NCBI GenBank assembly: GCA_023251535.1
Contig: JAHEYP010000026.1
Span: 1 to 53,007, forward strand
Source: Bacteroidota bacterium
GTDB lineage: Bacteria; Bacteroidota; Bacteroidia; AKYH767-A; OLB10
DNA: 53,007 nucleotides
Reading direction: 5' to 3'
Positions 1 to 6,710 of the stretch are shown here, in pieces (position 1 is the first letter of the stretch; each line of letters begins with the position of its first letter). Under the pieces are notes generated by a model. It was not told the origin of the DNA and did not search any database. It saw only the letters and a list, made by a program, of their open reading frames with translations. A program made the translations under genes and the position numbers.

Positions 1-136
1 TCGCGGTATCGGCGGAGGTTGCGACGAAGAAGCTATTCGCGTGATTAAGTCGATGCCAGACTGGAAACCCGGAAAACAAAACGGGCGAGCAGTACAGGTT
101 AGCTTTAATGTACCGATTAATTTTACCTTACGTTAA
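1..136 (+). CDS. tonB: Energy transducer TonB, C-terminal end (partial)
   Basis: The first 136 bases encode the last 44 residues of a protein cut by the window edge; the frame begins at base 2 and stops at TAA 134-136. The visible part contains a run of the type AIRVIKSMPDWKPGKQNGR followed by a VSFNVPINF strand. This is the usual end of the TonB C-terminal domain, which contacts the TonB box of outer-membrane transporters and passes on energy from the ExbB/ExbD proton channel. The genes after the gap (small membrane protein, PstS-like lipoprotein, TPR protein) are commonly found next to exbB-exbD-tonB in Bacteroidota, from memory of the phylum, so the rest of the system is expected upstream. 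TonB family membership is seen; the transported substrate is unknown. Confidence 0.85.
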   Translation, partial: RGIGGGCDEEAIRVIKSMPDWKPGKQNGRAVQVSFNVPINFTLR

Positions 137-167
137 TAGAAAAAACCCTCTTCAGAAATGGAGAGGG
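100..167 (+). repeat. 68-bp direct repeat, copy 1 (tonB 3' end plus terminator stem)
   Basis: This block holds the last 12 codons of tonB, its stop codon and the terminator hairpin. It is identical base for base to 572-639, which lies 472 bp downstream without the rest of the gene. The sequences diverge directly after the GGG of the hairpin. Confidence 0.95.
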
Positions 168-175
168 TTTTTTTT
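146..175 (+). terminator. Rho-independent terminator of tonB
   Basis: CCCTCT (146-151) pairs with AGAGGG (162-167) around a 10-base loop and is followed by eight T residues, ten bases after the tonB stop codon. The preceding A-run can extend the stem into the T-run. A second copy of the hairpin lies at 618-648 as part of a duplicated block. Confidence 0.85.
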
Positions 176-571
176 GGCGCTTAACTCAAGATCTTTTAAA
201 CCAACAAAAATTAGGTGCGTTTTTAGTTTTTTGTCACTTTCTTTCCTGCTCAAAGAACCGAACGAAGTGAGCTCAAGGATGCAATTAAAAACAAGCGCTA
301 ATCCTAAAAGTAACCAAAGAAAGCGCACAACCGAAAACCAATTGATCGAACGCGCCACGAAGTAAAAAAACTGAGTAAATAGTTCGAACTGCAACGGTTA
401 TCGTTCTCTCAATTCGCACTTTTCGCTTGACCGCCCACGCGCCATAACATATTGACTTTAGGAAATTTAATATACTCAGGTCCTTATCAAATTAAGGTAG
501 CCTAGCCTTATAAATTATGTCAATGTCTGTAAGAATTAGATTTCACTCAGCGAATCTATTTTTCAACCCAA
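168..571. other. 404-bp non-coding insert between the two tonB-end copies
   Basis: No credible gene is seen. The stretch near 215-345 reads on the minus strand as a hydrophobic FLWLLLGLAL segment followed by SRKESDKK. I recall such text as recurrent spurious small ORFs made from intergenic repeats in this phylum (memory, not a search). Short inverted segments such as CACTTTCTTT (235-244) and CCAAAGAAAG (314-323) fit a degenerate palindromic repeat. The right part (390-571) is AT-rich with no feature recognised. Confidence 0.5.
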
Positions 572-639
572 TAGCTTTAATGTACCGATTAATTTTACCT
601 TACGTTAATAGAAAAAACCCTCTTCAGAAATGGAGAGGG
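572..639 (+). repeat. 68-bp direct repeat, copy 2 (orphan tonB 3' end)
   Basis: This is a perfect copy of 100-167 containing the last tonB codons, the stop and the CCCTCT/AGAGGG terminator hairpin. The sequence upstream of it is unrelated to tonB, so it is a gene-end fragment without a gene. The hairpin is followed by A and eight T residues, so it could still stop transcription. It marks the right edge of a 404-bp insert (168-571). Confidence 0.95.
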
Positions 640-924
640 ATTTTTTTTGAGGACTATTGACGTCGTAATGAATGAATGAATGAATGTGCGATTAAACGAG
701 CTTTTTACTGAAAATTTTAAAATTTCGGATCAATTATATTCTAAATTTATTTTACTCCCCCAAATGAAATAGACCCCTCATTCGTCACTTCAGGGTTTCG
801 CTGGGGTGGTTGAGATCTTTTTAGCAATTTAATTTCGTTTTTTCATTCGATGCTTGATCTGAAATTTAAGATTACGAGTAAAGCGGCTTCGACGAAAACA
901 GCGAGTCGAAGACGATAATCATAT

Positions 925-1003
925 TCTCGTCGCAAGACGAGATCATAACAAATCTGTGATTTGTCGTTAATGACGAATTCTGCGTTAGCTCCAACGGAGC
1001 GAA
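925..1003. other. Cluster of small hairpins before the next gene
   Basis: The region 640-1182 has no gene. It contains a short AATG run near 669-685 and then a tight cluster of hairpins: TCTCGTC-GCAA-GACGAGA at 925-942, ACAAATC-TGT-GATTTGT at 948-964, a weak TCGT/ACGA pair at 964-976, and GCTCC-AAC-GGAGC at 988-1000 with outer TT/AA pairs. The last one is flanked by near-direct repeats GAATTCTGCG and GAATCTGCG. This could be a structured RNA, an intergenic repeat or a protein site. No known RNA family was recognised. Confidence 0.5.
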
Positions 1004-1153
1004 TCTGCGGCCCATTTAATAATTACCCAAAGAGAGGCTGCTTTTTCGACTTAAAACTAGTATCAATCGTCTATGAACGAATAGTAAATTCAATATCCAA
1101 GGTTGGGGCTGAATATCATACCCGTTTTTCGAGGTAGATAGCCTAAATTTTTG

Positions 1154-1161
1154 TAATTTCG
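1154..1161 (+). promoter_or_regulatory. Possible -7 element for the downstream operon
   Basis: TAATTTCG matches the Bacteroidota -7 consensus TAnnTTTG except for one C. It lies 21 bases before the ATG at 1183. No convincing TTTG -33 element sits at the usual spacing, so this is tentative. A promoter is expected here because tonB is closed off by two terminators. Confidence 0.35.
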
Positions 1162-1182
1162 TAGCCCTTATTAAGCCTATCC

Positions 1183-1398
1183 ATGTCAAATAAGTCGAAA
1201 CCAATATTATTCTACCTCACGGCATTTATGTCGTCGCTCTACCCTATTCTGGGTTTTTACGTGCTATTGGCTCCTGATGTGGAATATTTATTACCCGGCT
1301 ACAAACGCTATGTATTGGGTATTTTGCTGATCGGCTACGGAGGATTCCGCATGTACCGCATCAAGCAACTTCACAAGCAAATGCAACAACAAGATTAA
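1183..1398 (+). CDS. Small two-helix membrane protein
   Basis: A 71-residue protein with two hydrophobic segments at about residues 8-30 and 40-58, separated by a short loop with PGYKRY, and a charged tail ending in KQLHKQMQQQD. It has no recognised enzymatic motif. It is the first gene after the TonB gap and is followed after 65 bp by a PstS-like lipoprotein in the same direction. Membrane location is inferred from hydrophobicity; the function is unknown. Similar small membrane proteins accompany TonB/PstS-like clusters in this phylum, from memory of the group. Confidence 0.75.
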   Translation: MSNKSKPILFYLTAFMSSLYPILGFYVLLAPDVEYLLPGYKRYVLGILLIGYGGFRMYRIKQLHKQMQQQD

Positions 1399-1463
1399 TC
1401 TTAAGCCGAAATATTTTTTTACTCTGAGCCATGCTAAATACAAATTGTTGCCGTTTCAGTAAT

Positions 1464-2399
1464 ATGATGAAAGGATCTTTCCTATTACTTGCTGCTACCC
1501 TATTGTTTAGCGCTTGTGGTACAGACTTCAAAAAGCCTTACAGCGACACCACCACTTCGGGGAATGTCACGCTGGCTTCTGACGAGACATTACAGCCTTT
1601 TACCGATGCCGAAAAAGATACTTTCATGGGATTGTATCGCTATTCGAATATCACGATGAAGCATCAGTCGGAAGCCGATTGCTTCAGCGACCTTATTAAA
1701 GATTCAGTGAAAGTGATTCTTGCAACACGAAAGTTAAATGCGCAAGAAGAAGCTTATTTCAAATCGAGAAACCTCTTCCCTGTTACTACCAAAGTAGCTA
1801 TCGATGCGCTTGCATTAGTGGTGAACAAAGACAATCCCGATAGCTTGATTCAGATGAGTCAGCTGATAGATATTTTATCGGGCAAGACTAGCACTTGGAA
1901 ACAATTCAACCCTAAATCACCTTTAGGCGATATCACCTTTGTATTCGACAATAATGGATCATCGAATGTTCGCTATTTACGCGACAGCGTGATGAAAGGC
2001 AAAGCACTGCCTGAATATTGCTTCGCAGCGAAATCGAATCCCGATGTGATTAGTTATGTAGAAACGCATAAGAATGCGATTGGCGTGATTGGAGTAGCAT
2101 GGATCAGCGACTTTAAAGATCCTGCAGCCAACCAATTCCTCTCTCGAATTAAAGTATTGGATGTAGCTACTACCTCCGACCCGGTTTATCCCGACGACTA
2201 CTACAAGCCCTACCAAGCCTATATTGCACTTCAACAATATCCTTTGGTACGTGAAGTTTACATGATTAACCGCGAAGGGCGCGCAGGACTTGGCACAGGC
2301 TTTGTTTCCTTCGTAGCCGGAGATCAGGGACAAAGGATCGTAAGAATGTCGGGGTTACTACCCGCTACGATGCCAGTTAGACTGATCCAAACAAATTAG
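1464..2399 (+). CDS. PstS-like substrate-binding lipoprotein
   Basis: The start was set at the ATG that gives MMKGSFLLLAATLLFSAC, a clear lipoprotein signal with lipobox FSAC; an in-frame ATG at 1431 would place an unlikely polar extension in front. The mature protein of about 295 residues resembles the PBP-like family of phosphate-binding PstS proteins: RKLNAQEEAYFKSR, then KVAIDALALVVNKDNP, a segment around LSGKTSTWKQ and FVFDNNGSSNVRY. PstS proteins normally carry phosphate to an ABC transporter, but no pstCAB genes are nearby. The neighbours are TonB and a TPR protein, so a periplasmic binding or structural role in a TonB-linked complex is an inference. Confidence 0.75.
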   Translation: MMKGSFLLLAATLLFSACGTDFKKPYSDTTTSGNVTLASDETLQPFTDAEKDTFMGLYRYSNITMKHQSEADCFSDLIKDSVKVILATRKLNAQEEAYFKSRNLFPVTTKVAIDALALVVNKDNPDSLIQMSQLIDILSGKTSTWKQFNPKSPLGDITFVFDNNGSSNVRYLRDSVMKGKALPEYCFAAKSNPDVISYVETHKNAIGVIGVAWISDFKDPAANQFLSRIKVLDVATTSDPVYPDDYYKPYQAYIALQQYPLVREVYMINREGRAGLGTGFVSFVAGDQGQRIVRMSGLLPATMPVRLIQTN

Positions 2400-2450
2400 A
2401 ACAAGACGACGAAATCGACCCACAGATCGAGCGTAAATTGCAAAACCAAA

Positions 2451-4055
2451 ATGAAAAAATTAATTCCTATTGCAGCCATTGCTTTTGTTTCATTCAGCGC
2501 AGAAGCACAGACATTAAAAGATGCGATCCGACTTAATGAGAATGAGCAACACGAAGCTGCATCATCCATTTATCAGCAACTTATTTCAAAAGAGCCGACA
2601 AACGGAACTTACTATTACTATTACGGCGAAAATTTAATGGATGCCGAAAATCCTGATTCAGCAAAAATCATTTTCGAAGCGGGATTACAAAAAGATCCTA
2701 CCAACGGATTAGTACAAATCGGATTAGCGGAATTGTCACTCGAAAAAGGTGATATGAATACAGCTAAACCAATGATTGATGCTGCGGTAAAAAATGCTGC
2801 AGGCAAAAGTGCCATTGTATTGATGGAAGCTGCAGAAGCATATATCCATCATCCGAAAGCGCAAGATCTAATGACGGCGCAATCGTACCTCGATCAAGCT
2901 GCGAAGTTAGACCCAAAGAATCCTGAAGTTTATAATTTGATGGGCGATATTTACTCTGAACAAAACAACGGATCGAGTGCTGCCTTGAACTACAACAAAG
3001 CCATTGATCTTGATAAAGCAAATATCAAAGCGGTACTTCACAAAGGACAATTATACAAGCGTTCTACCAACTACGACGGTGCTATTGAAGAGTTCAACAA
3101 TACATTAAAAATTGATCCGAATTTTGCACCTGCATATCGTGAACTTGGTGAGGTAAACTTTAAACTTCGCAAACTCGACTTAGCAAAAGAGAACTACAAA
3201 AAATATCTTGAGCTATCGAAAAACAATACCAATGCGCGTTTACGCTATGCTTACTTCTTATATGAAAGTGCTGACTACGTTAACTCACTAAATGAATTAG
3301 CGAATATCACACGTGTTGATTCAACTAACTTAGGCATGATGCGTATTATGGCATATGTAAATTGCGAAGGAGGAAAGAACGACACAGCGATGAAAACTAT
3401 AAAGAAAGTTTTTGAGATCACTGCAAACGATACATCACGCCGTTACGCTCGCGACTATTCATACTATGGAAAGATCCTTGCGAAAGCTGGCAACGACAGC
3501 TTAGGAGCGCAATACATCAAGACAGCATTAAGCATCGATCCGAAGCAATCGGAATTATACGACGACCTTGCTGACCTTTATAACAAATCAAAGAAATTTG
3601 ATTTCGCTGCACGCACCTACGAAGATAAAATTGCAAATGTTGCGAAGATCACCACAACCGATCGTTTTAATTTAGGACGTGCATGGTATTCAGCGAAAGA
3701 CTATGTGAAAGCAGATACAGCATTCGCTAAAGTAACCGAATTAAATCCTAGTTGGCCAAACGGATACTTCTGGAGAGGACGTGCAAATGCACAGATTGAC
3801 ACAGGAGCAAAACAAGGATTAGCAAATCCACACTACGCAAAATTCATTGCATTAGCAGAGGCAGATACTACCAATATCGCTAAGCAAAAAAACAATTTAA
3901 TTGAAGCGAACAGTTACCTTGCATATGCTGCATTCGTAGCGAAAGACTGCAAACTTTCTATCGAATTATGGAATAAAGTACTAAGCATCGAACCAACAAC
4001 TAAGCAAGCGAAAGATGCGATTGAGAGTATAAAGAATTCGAAAGATTGTAAATAA
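2451..4055 (+). CDS. Secreted tetratricopeptide-repeat protein
   Basis: A 534-residue protein with an N-terminal signal peptide (MKKLIPIAAIAFVSFSAEAQ) followed almost entirely by TPR helices. Typical repeat cores are recognisable at LDPKNPEVYNLMGDIYSEQ, IDPNFAPAYRELGEVNFK and IDPKQSELYDDLADLY. TPR solenoids bind proteins, so a periplasmic scaffold role is likely. It lies 51 bp after the PstS-like gene in the same direction and probably shares its transcript. The stop codon runs straight into a perfect 8-bp tandem array, so the 3' end abuts a potentially unstable sequence. No catalytic domain is seen. Confidence 0.85.
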   Translation: MKKLIPIAAIAFVSFSAEAQTLKDAIRLNENEQHEAASSIYQQLISKEPTNGTYYYYYGENLMDAENPDSAKIIFEAGLQKDPTNGLVQIGLAELSLEKGDMNTAKPMIDAAVKNAAGKSAIVLMEAAEAYIHHPKAQDLMTAQSYLDQAAKLDPKNPEVYNLMGDIYSEQNNGSSAALNYNKAIDLDKANIKAVLHKGQLYKRSTNYDGAIEEFNNTLKIDPNFAPAYRELGEVNFKLRKLDLAKENYKKYLELSKNNTNARLRYAYFLYESADYVNSLNELANITRVDSTNLGMMRIMAYVNCEGGKNDTAMKTIKKVFEITANDTSRRYARDYSYYGKILAKAGNDSLGAQYIKTALSIDPKQSELYDDLADLYNKSKKFDFAARTYEDKIANVAKITTTDRFNLGRAWYSAKDYVKADTAFAKVTELNPSWPNGYFWRGRANAQIDTGAKQGLANPHYAKFIALAEADTTNIAKQKNNLIEANSYLAYAAFVAKDCKLSIELWNKVLSIEPTTKQAKDAIESIKNSKDCK

Positions 4056-4056
4056 T

Positions 4057-4168
4057 GTGCTAATGTGCTAATGTGCTAATGTGCTAATGTGCTAATGTGC
4101 TAATGTGCTAATGTGCTAATGTGCTAATGTGCTAATGTGCTAATGTGCTAATGTGCTAATGTGCTAAT
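4057..4168 (+). repeat. Perfect tandem array, 14 copies of GTGCTAAT
   Basis: Fourteen identical 8-bp units run without a single change, starting two bases after the TAA stop of the TPR gene (the periodicity reaches back to 4054). The array ends at GGAGCGAAGCTC, a GAGC-GAA-GCTC mini-hairpin (4170-4180). A perfect array of this kind usually changes copy number by slippage. It contains a TAA in every unit, so no frame is opened through it. Confidence 0.98.
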
Positions 4169-4262
4169 GGAGCGAAGCTCATTTTAATTTGCTAGTATTT
4201 TAATAAAGCAAAGTTTGTTTTAAGAGAGAAAAGAAATAACGAATTAGTAATAAATAAAAAAA

Positions 4263-4290
4263 CGTCGGTGATTCATCGACGGTTTTTTTT
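4263..4290 (+). terminator. Terminator after the TPR gene and the 8-mer array
   Basis: CGTCGGTG (4263-4270) pairs with CATCGACG (4274-4281) over an ATT loop, with one G-T pair, and is followed by T8 at 4283-4290. It closes the small membrane protein, PstS-like and TPR unit about 200 bases after the last stop, beyond the tandem array. Confidence 0.8.
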
Positions 4291-4340
4291 GTTGGACGTA
4301 AGATAATTTCTAATTTTCGATTATCATTTTCAGATGCATC

Positions 4341-4375
4341 AAAAAAAAGAGCATCTCTTTTAGAAATGCTCTTTT
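4341..4375 (-). terminator. Terminator of the proS unit
   Basis: Read on the minus strand, AAAAGAGCAT pairs with ATGCTCTTTT and the T-run continues through 4341-4348. It lies just past the stop of the gene at 4394-5083. The remaining bases of 4056-4393 are AT-rich spacer with no gene. Confidence 0.8.
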
Positions 4376-4393
4376 CAATGTTAGTTGTACATA

Positions 4394-5083
4394 TTACGCT
4401 TCTACATCGTCACCGCTATTTTGGAATTTGAATCCCAGTTTTTTGGATTCGCCTATTGCAGTTTGGATGGTATAATTTAGTGCATCGCTTACGGTGATTT
4501 CTTTCATTGCATCGATGGGTGGAACAGTTACATCAATATCCATTGAATACACGAGGCAAGCTTCAACAATAGATTGCATAAACTCTTCCGACACCACTTG
4601 CGTTGGGTAATCGCTATGCAGTATTCCAATTTGTCGTTTTCCTTCTACGAAGAAATGGTTTTCGCTATTCACGAAGATTCGTCCCACAAGTTGTCCTGTC
4701 TCCCCTCCTCTTTCATACTTCATGGCATCAGAAAGAAAATTATAAATGCTAATCATGCCGCAAGTACCTCTTGCTTTATTCAAGCTTACATATCCTGTTT
4801 TCCAGATTGAATGTCCGGGTTCAAACACAAATGCATTCGTATGCATAATAAAAATCAACACATCATCAGCCACTTTCAATTCCGCTTCAAATGTTCCTCG
4901 GTCGGTATATTGAATTTTAATACGTGCATCTTCTTTTACCATCACATGTTTTAATTCTCTTTCTATATGTTGAAGAATTAATTTCAATGATGTGAAAGCA
5001 TGAAAGGTAGCGTCGGTAGCATCTTTATTCTGCTTTGCTTTAGTACGCAGCAGTTGAAACACCTGATCGTTTACGGGAGTCAT
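4394..5083 (-). CDS. Conserved protein of unknown function, downstream of proS
   Basis: A 229-residue soluble protein without signal peptide or membrane segment. It opens with an amphipathic stretch (LLRTKAKQNKDATDATFHAF) and a basic helix, then a mixed alpha/beta body with the segments DVLIFIMHTNAFVF, MISIYNFLSDAMKY and GRIFVNSENHFFVEGKRQIG. It ends in GFKFQ and an acidic tail. I recognise the type as a conserved Bacteroidota protein but know no function. It follows proS by 14 bp in the same direction and is closed by a terminator, so the two are probably co-transcribed. That suggests, but does not show, a link to translation. Confidence 0.75.
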   Translation of the reverse strand: MTPVNDQVFQLLRTKAKQNKDATDATFHAFTSLKLILQHIERELKHVMVKEDARIKIQYTDRGTFEAELKVADDVLIFIMHTNAFVFEPGHSIWKTGYVSLNKARGTCGMISIYNFLSDAMKYERGGETGQLVGRIFVNSENHFFVEGKRQIGILHSDYPTQVVSEEFMQSIVEACLVYSMDIDVTVPPIDAMKEITVSDALNYTIQTAIGESKKLGFKFQNSGDDVEA

Positions 5084-5097
5084 CGATTACAAATTAA

Positions 5098-6573
5098 TTA
5101 ATACGCACGTGCAAATAACACTCGTTGTCCCGAAGGATTTCCAGTAAGAATACACTTACCATCTTCCGGTTGGTTATCGAGTGGAATACAACGGATAGTA
5201 GCTTTTGAAAGTTCTTTGATTTTCACTTCCGTTTCAGTGGTACCGTCCCAATGTGCGTAAACGAATCCGCCTTTGTTATCGAGGATATCCATGAACTCAT
5301 CCCAAGTATCGGCACGATACGTCTTCTCATCGCGGAAATCGAGTGCTTTACGATAGATATTATCTTGTATCTGCTCTAACAAATGTTCAATCTTGATATG
5401 TAGATCAGTCATTTGATACACTGCTTTCTCTTTAGTATCGCGGCGAGCCACTTCAACAGTACCGTTTTCGAGGTCACGCGGACCGATAGCGATACGAACA
5501 GGAACACCTTTCAACTCATACTCTGCAAATTTCCATCCCGGTTTATGAGTATCGCGATTATCATATTTCACAGAAATACCTTTTTTCTCGAGAGCTTTTT
5601 TCAATTCTGCTACTTTTTCATTGATAGCATACAATTGATTTTCTCCTTTAAAAATCGGAATAATCACCACTTGAATAGGAGCCAAACGTGGAGGCAATAC
5701 CAATCCTTGATCGTCGGAATGCGCCATCACCAAAGCACCCATTAAACGTGTAGAAACACCCCAAGAAGTAGCCCAAACATATTCACGTTTTCCTTCTTTA
5801 GTAGTAAACTTCACATCGAAAGCTTTCGCAAAATTTTGTCCGAGGAAGTGGGAAGTCCCTGCTTGCAAAGCCTTACCATCCTGCATTAAAGCCTCAATAC
5901 AATACGTATCGATAGCACCAGCGAAACGCTCATTTGGCGACTTCATTCCTTTAACAACAGGGATAGCCAAGATATTTTCGGCAAAATCGGCATATACGTC
6001 AAGCATCCTAACTGTCTCTTCTACAGCATCTTCAGCAGTAGCATGAGCAGTATGTCCCTCTTGCCACAAGAACTCAGCAGTACGTAAAAACAAGCGAGTA
6101 CGCATTTCCCATCGCACTACATTCGCCCATTGGTTTATGAGTATAGGCAAATCGCGGTACGACTCGATCCATCCGCGGTACGTATTCCAAATAATCGTTT
6201 CGGAAGTAGGACGCACGATTAACTCCTCCTCGAGCTTCGCTTCTTCATCAACAATAATTCCTCCTCCATTAGGGTCATTTTTAAGGCGATAGTGAGTCAC
6301 TACGGCACATTCTTTAGCAAATCCGTCGACATGACTAGCCTCCTTACTAAAGAACGATTTGGGTATAAATAGGGGGAAATATGCATTTGAGTGACCAGTT
6401 TCTTTAAAACGGCGGTCGAGTTCCTGCTGCATCTTTTCCCAGATAGCATATCCATAAGGTTTAATTACCATGCAGCCTCTCACTGCAGAGTTCTCGGCCA
6501 GATCGGCCTTAATTACCAGATCCTGGTACCATTGAGAATAATTTTCTTCTCTTGACGTTAATTGTTCGCTCAT
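5098..6573 (-). CDS. proS: Prolyl-tRNA synthetase (archaeal/eukaryotic type)
   Basis: A class II aminoacyl-tRNA synthetase of 491 residues that charges tRNA-Pro. Visible signatures are the RPTSE motif that reads proline and ATP, motif 2 around [25 protein letters not shown], motif 3 around [16 protein letters not shown], then the anticodon-binding domain starting near [10 protein letters not shown]. The length and the extreme C-terminal FARAY fit the short form without the editing insertion, the type usual in Bacteroidota. The bacterial-type enzyme with the INS editing domain is excluded by length. The ATG gives [16 protein letters not shown], the normal start for this form. Confidence 0.97.
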   Translation of the reverse strand: MSEQLTSREENYSQWYQDLVIKADLAENSAVRGCMVIKPYGYAIWEKMQQELDRRFKETGHSNAYFPLFIPKSFFSKEASHVDGFAKECAVVTHYRLKNDPNGGGIIVDEEAKLEEELIVRPTSETIIWNTYRGWIESYRDLPILINQWANVVRWEMRTRLFLRTAEFLWQEGHTAHATAEDAVEETVRMLDVYADFAENILAIPVVKGMKSPNERFAGAIDTYCIEALMQDGKALQAGTSHFLGQNFAKAFDVKFTTKEGKREYVWATSWGVSTRLMGALVMAHSDDQGLVLPPRLAPIQVVIIPIFKGENQLYAINEKVAELKKALEKKGISVKYDNRDTHKPGWKFAEYELKGVPVRIAIGPRDLENGTVEVARRDTKEKAVYQMTDLHIKIEHLLEQIQDNIYRKALDFRDEKTYRADTWDEFMDILDNKGGFVYAHWDGTTETEVKIKELSKATIRCIPLDNQPEDGKCILTGNPSGQRVLFARAY

Positions 6574-6710
6574 ACCTTTCTACCTTTACAAAAATTTGGC
6601 ACTGTGTTTGCCTGTGGTTTAGACAACAAAATTGAACAACTGGCAGCACATTACCAATTCGGGATTAAACTAAAACGGGTATTTGTTGTCAAATGATAGG
6701 AGAAAACACC

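Noticed and set aside
152..394. 80-residue minus-strand reading with a FLWLLLGLAL segment as a gene
   Set aside because: It covers the tonB terminator and an intergenic repeat-like stretch, and matches recurrent spurious small ORFs known from the phylum by memory. No start or promoter supports it.
4057..4168. The 8-bp array as a CRISPR
   Set aside because: The units are contiguous with no spacers and only 8 bp long, and no cas gene is near.
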